Shown here: piece by piece, positions 9,061-17,640 of the stretch | How the letters are laid out: each line of letters opens with the position of its first letter | How positions within the stretch are numbered: the stretch's first letter is position 1 | NCBI RefSeq assembly: GCF_018860165.1 | Contig: NZ_JAHKNG010000001.1 | Span: 62,001 to 126,000, forward strand | DNA: 64,000 bases | DNA from: Paracoccus marinaquae | Lineage (GTDB): Bacteria > Pseudomonadota > Alphaproteobacteria > Rhodobacterales > Rhodobacteraceae | Direction: 5' to 3' | Position numbers and translations under genes: made by a program | The notes under the pieces: model-generated | Databases searched by the model: none | Told to the model about the DNA's origin: nothing | What the model saw: only the letters and a program-made list of their open reading frames with translations

Positions 9061-9840
9061 TCATGTGGCGACGCTGACGAGGACGCCGGCCATGGCCGCG
9101 ATGCCGAGGATCGCGGCAAGGGCGATCACCGGATCGACGCCCATCGTCGTTGCCGCAACGCCGCAGAAGGCCCAGATCACGGCGATCGAAAAGCCGATCT
9201 CCCGCCCGATCCGCAACTGGGCAGCGACCCCGAGGATCGCGGTCGGAAGCATGGTCAGGATCGCCACCTGCGTCATCGGCAGGCCAATGGCGCGGGCAAG
9301 CGGGATCGCATTGGCGGCAGCGGCGACGGCGAGGCTCCATCCGGCGAAAAAGCCGATCGTCGGCCGTCTCTGGCCGCTGCCGCGCAGGGCGGCGACGAAG
9401 GCGGCGCCGGCGGCAGCGGTGGCGCCGGCGGCGGCGATCCAGGGCGCCGGTGCCAGAAACCAGGGCCAGATCGCCGTCAGCGCCAGCGCCATGGCCAGCG
9501 GCGGCCAGGCCGGCTGCCCGGCAGAGGGGCCGTGCAGCCACTGCCGCAGACCGGCATCGGACGGGTCCAGCCACTGGCCGGCAGCATCAAGCGCCAGCAG
9601 GATCCACAGCGCGACCAGCAGCGCCCACATCACCGGGTTGGCGGGATTGAGGAACAGATAGGTCAGGTTCGGCTCGTCCAGCGGCAGGATGGCCCTGGGG
9701 TCCAGCGTCAGCATCACCCCGCCATGCCCGTTCAGCGCGGCAAGCTGTGCCTCGCTCTGCGGATCAAGCGCGAATGCGATGCCGCCGACGATGAATGCCG
9801 CCGTCGCGGCGACATGGATCAGGTTGCCAGACCGTGCCAT
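9061..9840 (-). CDS. integral membrane protein of unknown function
   Basis: 259-aa, Ala/Leu/Trp-rich protein with about six to seven predicted membrane segments: one at the N-terminus (8-24), one near 68-86, and the rest between about 115 and 258. There is no signal-cleavage motif, nucleotide-binding motif or charged catalytic cluster. Segments such as FFAGWSLAVAAAANAI and VIWAFCGVA recall the long-form TspO/tryptophan-rich sensory proteins, but the resemblance is weak. It is a lone gene between serS (also leftward) and the toxin gene, 151 bp upstream of the latter. A role with the toxin is unproven. Confidence 0.6.
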   Translation of the reverse strand: MARSGNLIHVAATAAFIVGGIAFALDPQSEAQLAALNGHGGVMLTLDPRAILPLDEPNLTYLFLNPANPVMWALLVALWILLALDAAGQWLDPSDAGLRQWLHGPSAGQPAWPPLAMALALTAIWPWFLAPAPWIAAAGATAAAGAAFVAALRGSGQRRPTIGFFAGWSLAVAAAANAIPLARAIGLPMTQVAILTMLPTAILGVAAQLRIGREIGFSIAVIWAFCGVAATTMGVDPVIALAAILGIAAMAGVLVSVAT

Positions 9841-9920
9841 GAAGCTGCAACGCCGGCCGGGCGGCGGCGGTTTCCACCACCGGGCGCGGGGTGGCGGGCT
9901 GGCCGCCCCGGCGCCGGCAA

Positions 9921-11213
9921 TCAGGCCAGTACGCCCTCGGCCGTCAGCCGCGTTGCCCCGCCCAGGTAGGGATGCAATGCGGCGGGCAGATCGACCGCGC
10001 CATCCGCCTGCTGCCCGTTCTCAAGCACGGCGATCAGGGCGCGGCCGACCGCCAGCCCCGATCCGTTCAGCGTATGGACGAATTCCGGCTTGCCGCCACC
10101 CTCGGGGCGATAGCGGGCATTCATCCTCCGGGCCTGGAAATCGCCGCAATAGCTGACGCTGCTGATCTCGCGATACTTGTCCTGACCGGGCAGCCAGACC
10201 TCGATGTCATGGGTGATGCGCGCCCCGAAGCCCATGTCGCCGGTGCACAGCACAATGGTCCGGTAGGGCAGATCCAGCGCCTCCAGCACGGCTTCGGCGC
10301 AGCCGGTCATCCGCGCGTGTTCGGCAAGTCCGCTTTCGGCATCGGTGATCGAGACCATCTCGACCTTCTCGAACTGGTGCTGGCGCAGCATGCCGGTGGT
10401 GTCGCGCCCGGCGCTGCCGGCTTCCGAGCGGAAGCACTGGCTATGCGCGACCATGCGCCGCGGCAGGCTGGCCTGATCGACCAGATCGCCATGGACCGTG
10501 TTGGTCAGCGTCACCTCGGCCGTGGGGATCAGCCAGTAACCCTCGCGCGTCTGATAGCTGTCCTCGCCGAATTTCGGCAACTGGCCGGTCCCGACCATCA
10601 TGTCCTCCAGCACCAGGACCGGACTCCAGGTCTCGTCCAGCCCGTGACGGGTGATGTGCAGGTCGATCATGAACTGCGCCAGGGCGCGGTGGATGCGCGC
10701 CACCGCGCCTTTCAGCATCACGAAGCGGCTGCCCGACAGCTTGGCGGCGGTTTCGAAATCCATGCCGGGCCTGACGCCGGCGATCTCGAAATGCTCGACC
10801 GGGGCAAAGTCGAAGCCGCGCGGCTGGCCCCAGCGTTTCAATTCGACATTGTCGTCCTCGTCGGCCCCGTCCGGCACCGAGTCCAGCGGCAGGTTGGGAA
10901 TCCCCATCAGCATCTCGCGCAGCCGCCCGTCCAGCATCGCCGCCTCGGCCTGCATCCGGGCGATATCCGCCTTCGTCTCGGCCACCAATGCGCGCAGGCG
11001 CTGAAATTCGGCCTCGTCGCCCCGACCCTTGGCGGCGCCGACCTCCTTGCTGGCGCGGTTCTGTTCGGCCTGCGCCGTCTCGGCGGCCGAGATCTTGCCG
11101 CGCCGCTCGGCGTCCAGCGACAGAAGCTGGCCCGACAAGGCCTCGCCGCCGCGCCGTTTCAGGGCGGCATCGAAGCCTTCGGGATTTTCACGAATGGCGC
11201 GAATGTCATGCAT
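9921..11213 (-). CDS. serS: seryl-tRNA synthetase
   Basis: Class II aminoacyl-tRNA synthetase (about 430 aa) that charges tRNA-Ser. The N-terminal ~110 residues form the long antiparallel coiled coil that grips the tRNA. The catalytic core shows the class II motif 2 region ([21 protein letters not shown]) and motif 3 ([17 protein letters not shown]). The segment [21 protein letters not shown] replaces the more common SCSNC wording, a variant I associate with alphaproteobacteria. I chose the ATG giving MHDIRAIRE, the usual N-terminus; an in-frame ATG three codons upstream (11222) is possible. Confidence 0.96.
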   Translation of the reverse strand: MHDIRAIRENPEGFDAALKRRGGEALSGQLLSLDAERRGKISAAETAQAEQNRASKEVGAAKGRGDEAEFQRLRALVAETKADIARMQAEAAMLDGRLREMLMGIPNLPLDSVPDGADEDDNVELKRWGQPRGFDFAPVEHFEIAGVRPGMDFETAAKLSGSRFVMLKGAVARIHRALAQFMIDLHITRHGLDETWSPVLVLEDMMVGTGQLPKFGEDSYQTREGYWLIPTAEVTLTNTVHGDLVDQASLPRRMVAHSQCFRSEAGSAGRDTTGMLRQHQFEKVEMVSITDAESGLAEHARMTGCAEAVLEALDLPYRTIVLCTGDMGFGARITHDIEVWLPGQDKYREISSVSYCGDFQARRMNARYRPEGGGKPEFVHTLNGSGLAVGRALIAVLENGQQADGAVDLPAALHPYLGGATRLTAEGVLA

Positions 11214-11360
11214 GGCAGTCACCGGTCAGCAGGTTCAGTCGCCGACTGACTAGCGCAAGGCGCGGGGCGACAAAAGCCCGTGCCGGCCTTCGATGCGGAA
11301 ATATCCCGCTGCGGCGGGCTCAGGCGGTGCGGCCATGCACCGGTTTCCCGGGGCCCATGC

Positions 11361-11738
11361 TCAGCCGGCGCAGAACAGACGATACATCAGCCCGACGACT
11401 TCGGCCGCGCGCGGATCCGCAACCGAATAGAGCCGCGCCTTGCCGTCGCGCCGGCAACTGACCAGCCCCTCGGCGCGCAGCCGGGCAAGTTGCTGGCTGA
11501 CCGCGGCCTGTCGCTGGCCAAGCAGGTTTTCCAGCTCGGTCACCGTCTTCTCGCCCGCCGACAGATGGCAGAGGATCATCATCCGCCCCTCATGCGCCAG
11601 CGCCTTCAGGAAGGCAGAGGCTTCGGTGGCGCGTTGCATCATGTCGTCGGCGGGGATCGTGCTGCAATCGCCGTCAGAGGTTTGCGCGCGGGTATATGGT
11701 CCGGCGGCAATACCCGCCTCTCGTTCAAGCCGCGTCAT
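11361..11738 (-). CDS. soxR: ArsR-family persulfide-type repressor (SoxR/SqrR/BigR-like)
   Basis: 125-aa winged-helix regulator. The recognition helix region is RQAAVSQQLARLRAEGLV. Cys57 (ILCHL) and Cys123 (RLFC) are 66 residues apart, the same spacing as the Cys41/Cys107 pair through which Rhodobacter SqrR senses persulfides. Cys25 and Cys95 are extra. The ATG overlaps the stop of the soxS-like gene (ATGA), with GGAGG 7 bp upstream. Such soxS-soxR pairs govern thiosulfate/sulfide oxidation genes in Paracoccus, but no sox structural genes are in this window. The exact target is unknown. Confidence 0.75.
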   Translation of the reverse strand: MTRLEREAGIAAGPYTRAQTSDGDCSTIPADDMMQRATEASAFLKALAHEGRMMILCHLSAGEKTVTELENLLGQRQAAVSQQLARLRAEGLVSCRRDGKARLYSVADPRAAEVVGLMYRLFCAG

Positions 11739-12196
11739 CCGCCAGACCTCCCTCCCTCGACCCCTGTCCCCGCCTTCCGCAGCATCGCCGCGACCCGGGG
11801 ATAAAAGAACTGCTCGCCCGGATAGCCCTCAATCCGGTCCAGTTCCATCCCCCTGCGCAAAAGAACGAAGGTCGGTGTCACATTCGGACGGCGGCCCAGC
11901 ACGATGCCATCGGGCCAGGGGCCGCCGAAATCCACCAGCAGCAACGGTGCTGCCCGACCCACGGGCGAGGCTGCGTAGCCGCCGCCGATCTGGCGCCGCC
12001 AGGCGGCGCTTTCGTCGCAGTCCCTCGCCTCGACCATCAGCAGCCGCATCGGCGCGACCCGCCAGTCGATCCGGTCCGGCGCGATGTGCGAGGCTTCGAT
12101 GGCCAGAACCGGCCCCGGCCCGAAGGCCGCAAGCCCGCCGGCCAGCGCCGCCGCGCCTGTCAGCAGAACGGACCGTCTGGGGACGGCAGATGGCAT
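11735..12196 (-). CDS. soxS: SoxS-like periplasmic thioredoxin-fold protein, monothiol variant
   Basis: 153-aa exported protein with a twin-arginine-like or Sec signal (PRRSVLLTGAAALAGGLAA). The body matches SoxS, a periplasmic thioredoxin that keeps the SoxYZ sulfur carrier active: VEARDC, the GYAASPVGR segment, the cis-proline region NVTPTFVLL and the ending RIEGYPGEQFFYPRV. The usual CxxC is CDES here (Cys60-Asp-Glu-Ser63), so the second cysteine is missing. The start at 12196 has GGAGGGA about 9 bp upstream; a further ATG ten codons upstream lacks such a site. It is coupled to the repressor gene. Confidence 0.72.
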   Translation of the reverse strand: MPSAVPRRSVLLTGAAALAGGLAAFGPGPVLAIEASHIAPDRIDWRVAPMRLLMVEARDCDESAAWRRQIGGGYAASPVGRAAPLLLVDFGGPWPDGIVLGRRPNVTPTFVLLRRGMELDRIEGYPGEQFFYPRVAAMLRKAGTGVEGGRSGG

Positions 12197-12375
12197 CGGC
12201 AGAACTCCCTCCGGGGCTGCAATCATATCACGATTCCCGCTATCTAGTTATCCCGCGCGGAACGGACAAGCGCGGGGGCGCCGCCGGCCCGGTCCCGGTT
12301 GCCCTTGGCAATCCGCCCCGGGGCACATATCCACGGGTCCCGTGGGCGGCCGGCCCTCGTTTCCTGCGGGGTGAC

Positions 12376-13344
12376 ATGACAGATCTTCTGGAACCGCTGA
12401 TCCGGGGCGACCGACGCGCGCTGTCGCGGGCCATCACGCTGATTGAATCGACCCGCGCCGATCACCGCGCCCGGGCGGTCGAGTTGCTGTCGCGGCTGCC
12501 CGACCGGCAGGCGCTGCGGATCGGGCTGTCGGGCACCCCCGGCGTCGGCAAATCCACCTTCATCGAGGCCTTCGGCCTGATGCTGACCGGGCAGGGGCTG
12601 AAGGTCGCAGTGCTGGCCGTCGATCCCTCATCGGCGCGCTCGGGCGGCTCGATCCTTGGCGACAAGACCCGGATGGAGCATCTGTCGCGCGACCCCAACG
12701 CCTTCATCCGCCCCACCCCCTCAAGCGCTGAACTGGGCGGTGTCGCCCGCCGCACGCGTGAGGCTGTCCGGCTGTGCGAGGCGGCAGGCTATGACGTGGT
12801 GCTGATCGAGACGGTCGGCGTCGGCCAGTCCGAGACGCTGGTGGCCGAGATGTCGGACCTGTTCGTGCTGCTGCTGGCGCCGGCGGGGGGCGACGAATTG
12901 CAGGGCGTCAAGCGCGGCATCATGGAAATGGCCGACCTGATCCTGGTGAACAAGGCCGATGGCGATCTCTTGGCGACGGCGCGGCGCACCGTGGCCGATT
13001 ATGCGGGCGCGCTGCGGCTGCTGCGGAAACGGGCGCAGGACCCGGCGGGATTCCCCAAGGCGCTGCCGGTCTCGGCCACGACCGGAGAGGGGCTGGACCA
13101 GGCCTGGGCCGAGATGCAGGCGCTGATGGCCTGGCGGCGCGGACAGGGCCATTTCGACGCCAGCCGGGCGGCGCAGGCCCGCCACTGGTTCATGGCCGAG
13201 TTGCGCGCCGGTCTTCTGGCCCGGCTCGACCGGCCCGAGGTGAAGGCCTGGCTTCAGCAATTGGGGGATGCGGTGGCTTCGGGCCAGATCGCCCCCGGCG
13301 CCGCCGCCGCCGAAGTGCTGGACCATCTGGATGCCCATGACTGA
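12376..13344 (+). CDS. meaB: methylmalonyl-CoA mutase-associated G-protein chaperone MeaB
   Basis: 322-aa cytoplasmic GTPase of the MeaB/ArgK family, which loads and protects the B12-dependent methylmalonyl-CoA (or ethylmalonyl-CoA) mutases. The Walker A motif GTPGVGKS is near residue 58, with DPSSARSGGSILGDKTRM, the ETVGVGQSE stretch and the guanine-specificity NKAD all present. The start is the ATG after GCGGGGTGAC. It is transcribed away from soxS across a 180-bp divergent gap. No mutase gene is in the window, so the partner must be elsewhere. Confidence 0.95.
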   Translation: MTDLLEPLIRGDRRALSRAITLIESTRADHRARAVELLSRLPDRQALRIGLSGTPGVGKSTFIEAFGLMLTGQGLKVAVLAVDPSSARSGGSILGDKTRMEHLSRDPNAFIRPTPSSAELGGVARRTREAVRLCEAAGYDVVLIETVGVGQSETLVAEMSDLFVLLLAPAGGDELQGVKRGIMEMADLILVNKADGDLLATARRTVADYAGALRLLRKRAQDPAGFPKALPVSATTGEGLDQAWAEMQALMAWRRGQGHFDASRAAQARHWFMAELRAGLLARLDRPEVKAWLQQLGDAVASGQIAPGAAAAEVLDHLDAHD

Positions 13345-13406
13345 AGGGGCGGAATAGACGCCCGATTTCGCGCCCCGAAGCGCGCCCGAATCAGGTAGAA
13401 GAAGGC

Positions 13407-14474
13407 ATGACAAAGGACGAAGCCATGCTTGATCTGCCCGCAGCCGAGACGCTTTACGCCGCGCTTCTGGCGCGCGACCCCGCCTATGAGGGGCGCGCCT
13501 ATGTCGGCGTCACCACGACCGGCATCTTTTGCCGCCTGACCTGTCCCGCCCGCAAGCCGCGCCCCGAGAATTGCCGGTGGTTCAGCGATCCGCGCGCCGC
13601 GCAGGTCGCCGGCTTCCGGCCCTGCCGGCGCTGCTGGCCGCTTGGCCCGACGGCCGAGGGCGACAAGGTGGTGACACGCCTGACGGCGCTGCTGGACGAG
13701 GATCCGGCCCGGCGCTGGACCGAGGGCGACCTGCTGGCGATGGGGCTTGACCCCTCGACCGTGCGCCGGGCCTTCCGGCGGCATTTCGGGCAGAGCTTCC
13801 TGCAGATGGCGCGGGCGGCGCGTCTGCGCGGCGGAATGCAGACACTGACGAAGGGGGCGGCGATGATCGAGGCGCAACTGGATGCGGGCTTCGATTCGGC
13901 CTCGGGCTTTCGCAACGCCTTCGCGCGGCTTTTCGGCCATCCGCCGCACCGCATGCGGGGCGGGGCGGATCTGCGCGCCGACTGGATCGACACGCCGCTG
14001 GGCGGGATGATCGCCATCGCCGATGATGCGGCGCTGCACCTCCTGGAATTCATCGACCGCAAGGCCCTGCCCGAGGGGCTGCACAAGCTGTCGGGCCATG
14101 TCGATGGCCGCATCGGGCTGGGCCGCAGCGCCGTGACCGACCAGGTCGAGACCGAGCTTGCGGCCTATTTCGCCGGCCGCCAGCCGCGTTTCTCGGTGCC
14201 CGTCGCGTTGCACGGGACCGAGTTTCAGCGCCGGGTCTGGCAGCGATTGCGCACCATCCCGGCGGGCGAGACGCGCAGCTATGCCGGGCTTGCTGCCGAG
14301 ATCGGCCAGCCCACCGCGACCCGTGCCGTGGCCCGTGCCAATGCCACCAACCGGATCGCGCTGGTGGTGCCCTGCCACCGCGTCATCGGCGCCGATGGCA
14401 GCCTGACCGGCTATGCCGGTGGGCTGTGGCGCAAGGAAAAGCTGATCGAGGTGGAACATGCCTATGCCGCCTGA
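13407..14474 (+). CDS. ada: Ada: bifunctional DNA alkylation repair protein and regulator
   Basis: 355 aa with all three Ada parts. Residues ~10-75 form the zinc-bound methylphosphotriester acceptor domain (FCRLTCPARKP and GFRPCRRC supply the four cysteines). Residues ~85-180 are an AraC-type DNA-binding domain. The C-terminal ~170 residues are the O6-alkylguanine-DNA alkyltransferase, with the acceptor motif PCHRV and RAVARANATN. It removes methyl groups from DNA onto its own cysteines and activates its regulon when methylated. The 3' end overlaps the next gene by 17 bp. Confidence 0.96.
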   Translation: MTKDEAMLDLPAAETLYAALLARDPAYEGRAYVGVTTTGIFCRLTCPARKPRPENCRWFSDPRAAQVAGFRPCRRCWPLGPTAEGDKVVTRLTALLDEDPARRWTEGDLLAMGLDPSTVRRAFRRHFGQSFLQMARAARLRGGMQTLTKGAAMIEAQLDAGFDSASGFRNAFARLFGHPPHRMRGGADLRADWIDTPLGGMIAIADDAALHLLEFIDRKALPEGLHKLSGHVDGRIGLGRSAVTDQVETELAAYFAGRQPRFSVPVALHGTEFQRRVWQRLRTIPAGETRSYAGLAAEIGQPTATRAVARANATNRIALVVPCHRVIGADGSLTGYAGGLWRKEKLIEVEHAYAA

Positions 14475-15207
14475 CGCCTTTCGCGCCCTGCACCGCCCCG
14501 GCCGGCCGCTGATCCTCTACAATATCTGGGACGCGGGTTCGGCCGTGGCGGTCGCGCGCGCCGGTGCCGTGGCGCTGGCGACCGGCAGTGCCGCGGTTGC
14601 CGGGGCGCTTGGCTATCCTGACGGCGAGGCGGTGCCGCTGGATCTGCTGCTGACCGTGGTGGAGCGGATCCGCGCCGCGTCCGACCTGCCGCTGAGCGTC
14701 GATTTCGAGGCGGGCTATGCGACCAGCCCGGATGGCGTGGCCGCGAATGCCCTGCGGCTGGCGAGCTTGGGCGTCGCCGGGATCAATCTGGAAGACGGGA
14801 TCCCGCCCGAACGGGGCATCCGGTCCGCCGCCGATCATGCCATGCGAATCGCGGCCATCCGGAAACGGACCGGGCTCTTCATCAATGCCCGCACCGACCT
14901 GTTCCTGCAGAATCCCGCCCCGGATCACGCCGCCCTGCTGCCCGAGGCGCTGCAGCGGGCCGCGCGCTATGCCGAAGCCGGGGCAGACGGCTTTTTCGCG
15001 CCGGGGCTGACCGATCCCGGCCTGATCGGCGCGCTGTGTCGCGATTGTCCCTTGCCGGTGAACATCATGGCCTCGCCCGCGGCCCCCTCGATCGCCGATC
15101 TGGCGGGTTTGCAGGTCGCCCGCATCAGCTTTGGCCCGTTTCCATGGCGTGCGGCCATGGCGGCACTCGAGGCGGCGGCGGCCGAACAGGTCCGGCCGGG
15201 GGCTTGA
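14458..15207 (+). CDS. isocitrate lyase/PEP mutase-superfamily protein
   Basis: 249-aa TIM-barrel enzyme of the oxaloacetate hydrolase/2-methylisocitrate lyase/PEP mutase superfamily. The family signature stretches are [10 protein letters not shown] near the N-terminus, [14 protein letters not shown] and NARTDLFL. The KKCGH catalytic loop of true isocitrate lyase is not seen, so it is not AceA; the substrate cannot be assigned. The start overlaps ada by 17 bp and a second ATG lies two codons in (14464). Coupling to ada suggests co-expression, but the functional link is unclear. Confidence 0.85.
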   Translation: MPMPPDAFRALHRPGRPLILYNIWDAGSAVAVARAGAVALATGSAAVAGALGYPDGEAVPLDLLLTVVERIRAASDLPLSVDFEAGYATSPDGVAANALRLASLGVAGINLEDGIPPERGIRSAADHAMRIAAIRKRTGLFINARTDLFLQNPAPDHAALLPEALQRAARYAEAGADGFFAPGLTDPGLIGALCRDCPLPVNIMASPAAPSIADLAGLQVARISFGPFPWRAAMAALEAAAAEQVRPGA

Positions 15208-15335
15208 CGCCGCCGCGTCCTCGCTGTAACCACCCGCGAACGGTATTCCGGGCGCTGCCTCGCGGCGCCTTTTCACATTGGGCCGCACCCACCCGCCGGG
15301 GACGCCCTCGAAGCTTGAGACGAAGGATAAGAACC

Positions 15336-15635
15336 ATGTCGCGCGTCTGCGAACTGACCGGCAAAGGCCCGATGACCGGGAACAATGTCAGCCACGCCAA
15401 CAACAAGACCCGTCGCCGGTTCCTGCCGAACCTGAACGATGTCACCCTGACCTCGGAAAAGATGGGCCGCGGCTATTCGCTGCGCATCTCGGCCGCTGCC
15501 CTGCGCTCGGTCGATCACCGTGGCGGTCTGGACGCGTTTCTGGCCAAGGCGAAGGATTCCGACCTGTCGGACCGCGCGCTGAAGATCAAGCGCGAGATCG
15601 CCAAGAAGGAAGGCCCGGCCGAACTGCAGGCCTGA
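15336..15635 (+). CDS. rpmB: 50S ribosomal protein L28
   Basis: 99-aa protein of the large ribosomal subunit. The N-terminal signature [20 protein letters not shown] is followed by [11 protein letters not shown], both typical of L28. The alphaproteobacterial C-terminal extension ends in [18 protein letters not shown] short AAGGATAAGAACC leader precedes the ATG. It is a single gene between the lyase-like gene and cutA, closed by a UUCG hairpin. Confidence 0.97.
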   Translation: MSRVCELTGKGPMTGNNVSHANNKTRRRFLPNLNDVTLTSEKMGRGYSLRISAAALRSVDHRGGLDAFLAKAKDSDLSDRALKIKREIAKKEGPAELQA

Positions 15636-15660
15636 TCGCCTGCCGCAGCCCTGCGCCATG

Positions 15661-15683
15661 CCCCGCTTCGGCGGGGCTTTCGC
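15661..15683 (+). terminator. UUCG-loop hairpin terminator after rpmB
   Basis: CCCCGC-TTCG-GCGGGG (15661-15676) followed by CTTT, 25 bp after the rpmB stop. The T-run is short, so termination may be partial. The same CCCCGC-TTCG-GCGGGG core recurs after the L,D-transpeptidase gene at 21081-21096. Confidence 0.65.
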
Positions 15684-15749
15684 GTTTCGGGCGCCGGCTT
15701 GTCACGGCCGTCATCCTGCGGCTATAGACCGGGCAAGGAAAGGCCCGCC

Positions 15750-16055
15750 ATGCTGCATGTGACCACCACCTGCCCCGATCTCGATTGCGCCCGCAGGCTG
15801 GCGCGGCAGGCGCTGGAGCAGAGGCTGGCGGCCTGCGCCAATATCACCCCCGGCATCGTCAGCCTGTTTCACTGGCAGGGCCGAATCGACGAGGAGCCGG
15901 AACTGCAACTTGCCTTCAAGACCACCGAAGCGCGCCGCGAAGCACTGGTCGATCTGATCGGCCGGCTGCATCCCTATGACCTGCCGGTCATCTGGTGGGA
16001 GGCCGTCGGTACGACCGCGACTGCGACCGAATGGTTGCAGACAGAGACGCGCTGA
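15750..16055 (+). CDS. cutA: CutA1-family divalent-cation tolerance protein
   Basis: 101-aa small trimeric protein of the CutA1 family, structurally PII-like. Family features are the N-terminal TTCPDLDCARRLARQALEQ segment, AACANI, the SLFHWQGRIDEEPE stretch and HPYDLPVI near the C-terminus. It was named for copper tolerance, though its molecular role is not settled. A GGAAAGG site lies about 8 bp before the ATG. The next gene starts 7 bp after the stop, and copper-handling genes follow, which fits the old name. Confidence 0.93.
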   Translation: MLHVTTTCPDLDCARRLARQALEQRLAACANITPGIVSLFHWQGRIDEEPELQLAFKTTEARREALVDLIGRLHPYDLPVIWWEAVGTTATATEWLQTETR

Positions 16056-16062
16056 TCGCGCC

Positions 16063-16410
16063 ATGCTGCCCTTCATGAAAGCGATCGCCCGCCTTGCCCT
16101 GATCCTCTGCCTGATGCTGACCAGCATCGGGTTGGGGGCCGCGCGCGGGATCGTGCAGATAGATGGCCGGATCGTGCTGTGCACGGGCGAGGCCATTGTC
16201 GTCACGCAGGCGGCGGACGGCCGGCCTGCCGGCCCGGCGCATCTCTGCCCGGACATGGCCCTGTCGCTGCTGGCGGCGGTGCTGTCCGCGGATGCCGCGT
16301 CCACCCCGCCTCCGGTGCCGCAGCGCCTTGCCGCGGGAACGCATGACCGGGCCGTCCTGACCTTCGATCCGCCGCGGGCCATCGCCCGCGCGCCCCCGGG
16401 ACTGGCGTGA
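16063..16410 (+). CDS. DUF2946-like exported protein
   Basis: 115-aa protein with an N-terminal signal or membrane segment (residues 5-25, ARLALILCLMLTSIGLG) and two spaced cysteines in IVLCTGEAIVV and AHLCPDMAL. This arrangement resembles DUF2946 proteins, small exported proteins often found beside copper genes. A second ATG at 16075 (MKAIAR) is an alternative start. It sits between cutA and the copper chaperone gene pcuC on the same strand. Metal binding through Cys/His/Met is an inference. Confidence 0.6.
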   Translation: MLPFMKAIARLALILCLMLTSIGLGAARGIVQIDGRIVLCTGEAIVVTQAADGRPAGPAHLCPDMALSLLAAVLSADAASTPPPVPQRLAAGTHDRAVLTFDPPRAIARAPPGLA

Positions 16411-16457
16411 CATCCGATAGAGAACTGTCCGTCAATTCCGAACAAAGTGACCAAATC

Positions 16458-16928
16458 ATGAAAACGACGATATTTGCCGCCCTGGCGGCCCTGATACCCG
16501 TGGGCGCGATGGCGCATGACGGGGTGGGTGTCTCGGACGCCTATGCGCGCAGCGCCAACCCCGTAACCGGTGCCGCCTTCATGGTGCTGAGCAACCACCG
16601 CGACGTGGATTGCAGCCTTGTCGGCGTCGCCTCGGACGTGGCCGAGCGGGTTGAACTGCACACCACCCGCGAGGTGGATGGCGTGATGAAGATGATCAGG
16701 ATCGAGGAGCCGATCGAGATCGCCCCCTATGCCAGCCACGCGTTGCAGCGTGGCGGCGACCACGTCATGTTCATGGGCGTCAAGCAGCCGCTGAAGGATG
16801 GCGACATGATCCCGCTGACGCTGGATTTCGGCGATTGCGGGACCGAAACCGTCGAGGTTCCGGTCGACAATCAGCGGATGCCGCAGCCTGCCGGCGGGAC
16901 GGGCGAAGGGGCGATGCAGGGGCATTGA
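16458..16928 (+). CDS. pcuC: periplasmic copper chaperone PCuAC
   Basis: 156-aa exported protein (signal peptide MKTTIFAALAALIPVGAMA). It carries the PCuAC copper(I)-binding residues in ELHTTREVDGVMKM and GGDHVMFMG, that is a His/Met pair in each half of the cupredoxin-like fold. PCuAC delivers copper to the CuA or CuB site of cytochrome c oxidase. The ATG at 16458 is chosen because the signal peptide begins there; the ribosome-binding site is weak. The His/Met-containing tail (residues 140-156) may add a binding site. It converges on the esterase gene. Confidence 0.9.
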   Translation: MKTTIFAALAALIPVGAMAHDGVGVSDAYARSANPVTGAAFMVLSNHRDVDCSLVGVASDVAERVELHTTREVDGVMKMIRIEEPIEIAPYASHALQRGGDHVMFMGVKQPLKDGDMIPLTLDFGDCGTETVEVPVDNQRMPQPAGGTGEGAMQGH

Positions 16929-16956
16929 TCCCTGCCGGCCCCGCCGCGGCCACGGA

Positions 16957-17640
16957 TCATTCCGCGGCCGCGGCGGTATCGTCCAACTGCCCCAGCAGCG
17001 TCTCGACCTTCGGGCCCAGTGCCTCGACGATCAGCCGCACGCCTTTCGCGGACGGATGCAGACCGTCCCGCTGCAGCATCTGCGCCAGTTCATCGGCCGG
17101 CAGCGCGACAAGCGGGGCATAGAGATCGGGCAGCAGCACCACCTCATGCTGCCCGGCAAGGCGCGGCCAAAGCTCGGCCCAGGCCTGCCGCCAGGCCGCG
17201 TCGCCGGGCGGGGCCTGGATGCCGACCAGCAGGACCGGGCGTCCGTTCGCGCCGGCGCGGCTCAGGATCGCGTCCAGATTGGCCTCGGCCTGTTCGGGGC
17301 CAAGGCCCATCAGCATGTCGTTGCCGCCCAGTTCGACCATGACCGCATCGACATTCTGGTCCAACAGCCTGTCGATGCGGTCGCGGCCGCCCGAGGTGGT
17401 ATCGCCCGCCTCGCCGGCATTCAGGATCTCGACCCTGCGCCCGCGCGCGGCCAGCCAGTCCGACAGGACCGGCACCAGCCCGTCACGGGGCTCAAGCCCC
17501 GATCCCCCGGTCAGGCTGTCGCCGAGTGCCAGCAGACGCGGTGGAGCAGGATCCCCCGTCGCCTCTGCCATGGCCTGCGTGATGCCTCGGGTGGCCAGCG
17601 TCAGTGCGGCAAGCGCCAGCAGGCGGCGGCGCGCGATCAT
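16957..17640 (-). CDS. SGNH-family esterase/lysophospholipase (TesA-like arylesterase)
   Basis: 227-aa exported hydrolase. The signal peptide is MIARRRLLALAALTLATRG. All SGNH blocks are seen: GDSLT with the nucleophile Ser, the Gly of NAGEAGDTT, GGND with the oxyanion Asn, and DGLHP with the catalytic Asp/His. It is of the periplasmic TesA/arylesterase type, acting on short acyl esters and lysophospholipids. The start overlaps the copA stop by 4 bp, so it is translated from the copA message; no clear link to copper is known. Confidence 0.92.
   Translation of the reverse strand: MIARRRLLALAALTLATRGITQAMAEATGDPAPPRLLALGDSLTGGSGLEPRDGLVPVLSDWLAARGRRVEILNAGEAGDTTSGGRDRIDRLLDQNVDAVMVELGGNDMLMGLGPEQAEANLDAILSRAGANGRPVLLVGIQAPPGDAAWRQAWAELWPRLAGQHEVVLLPDLYAPLVALPADELAQMLQRDGLHPSAKGVRLIVEALGPKVETLLGQLDDTAAAAE

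Noticed and set aside
8710-9650. Open plus-strand frames opposite the toxin and membrane protein genes
   Set aside because: They are Arg/Ala/Pro-rich without motifs. The minus-strand products have structured domains or membrane segments.
11361-12196. Full sulfur-oxidation (sox) gene cluster
   Set aside because: Only the soxS/soxR-like pair is here. The soxA/soxG genes at the left end are sarcosine oxidase and share the name only.
14458-15207. Isocitrate lyase (aceA)
   Set aside because: Length is 249 aa rather than ~430 and the KKCGH catalytic loop is absent; only the superfamily can be named.
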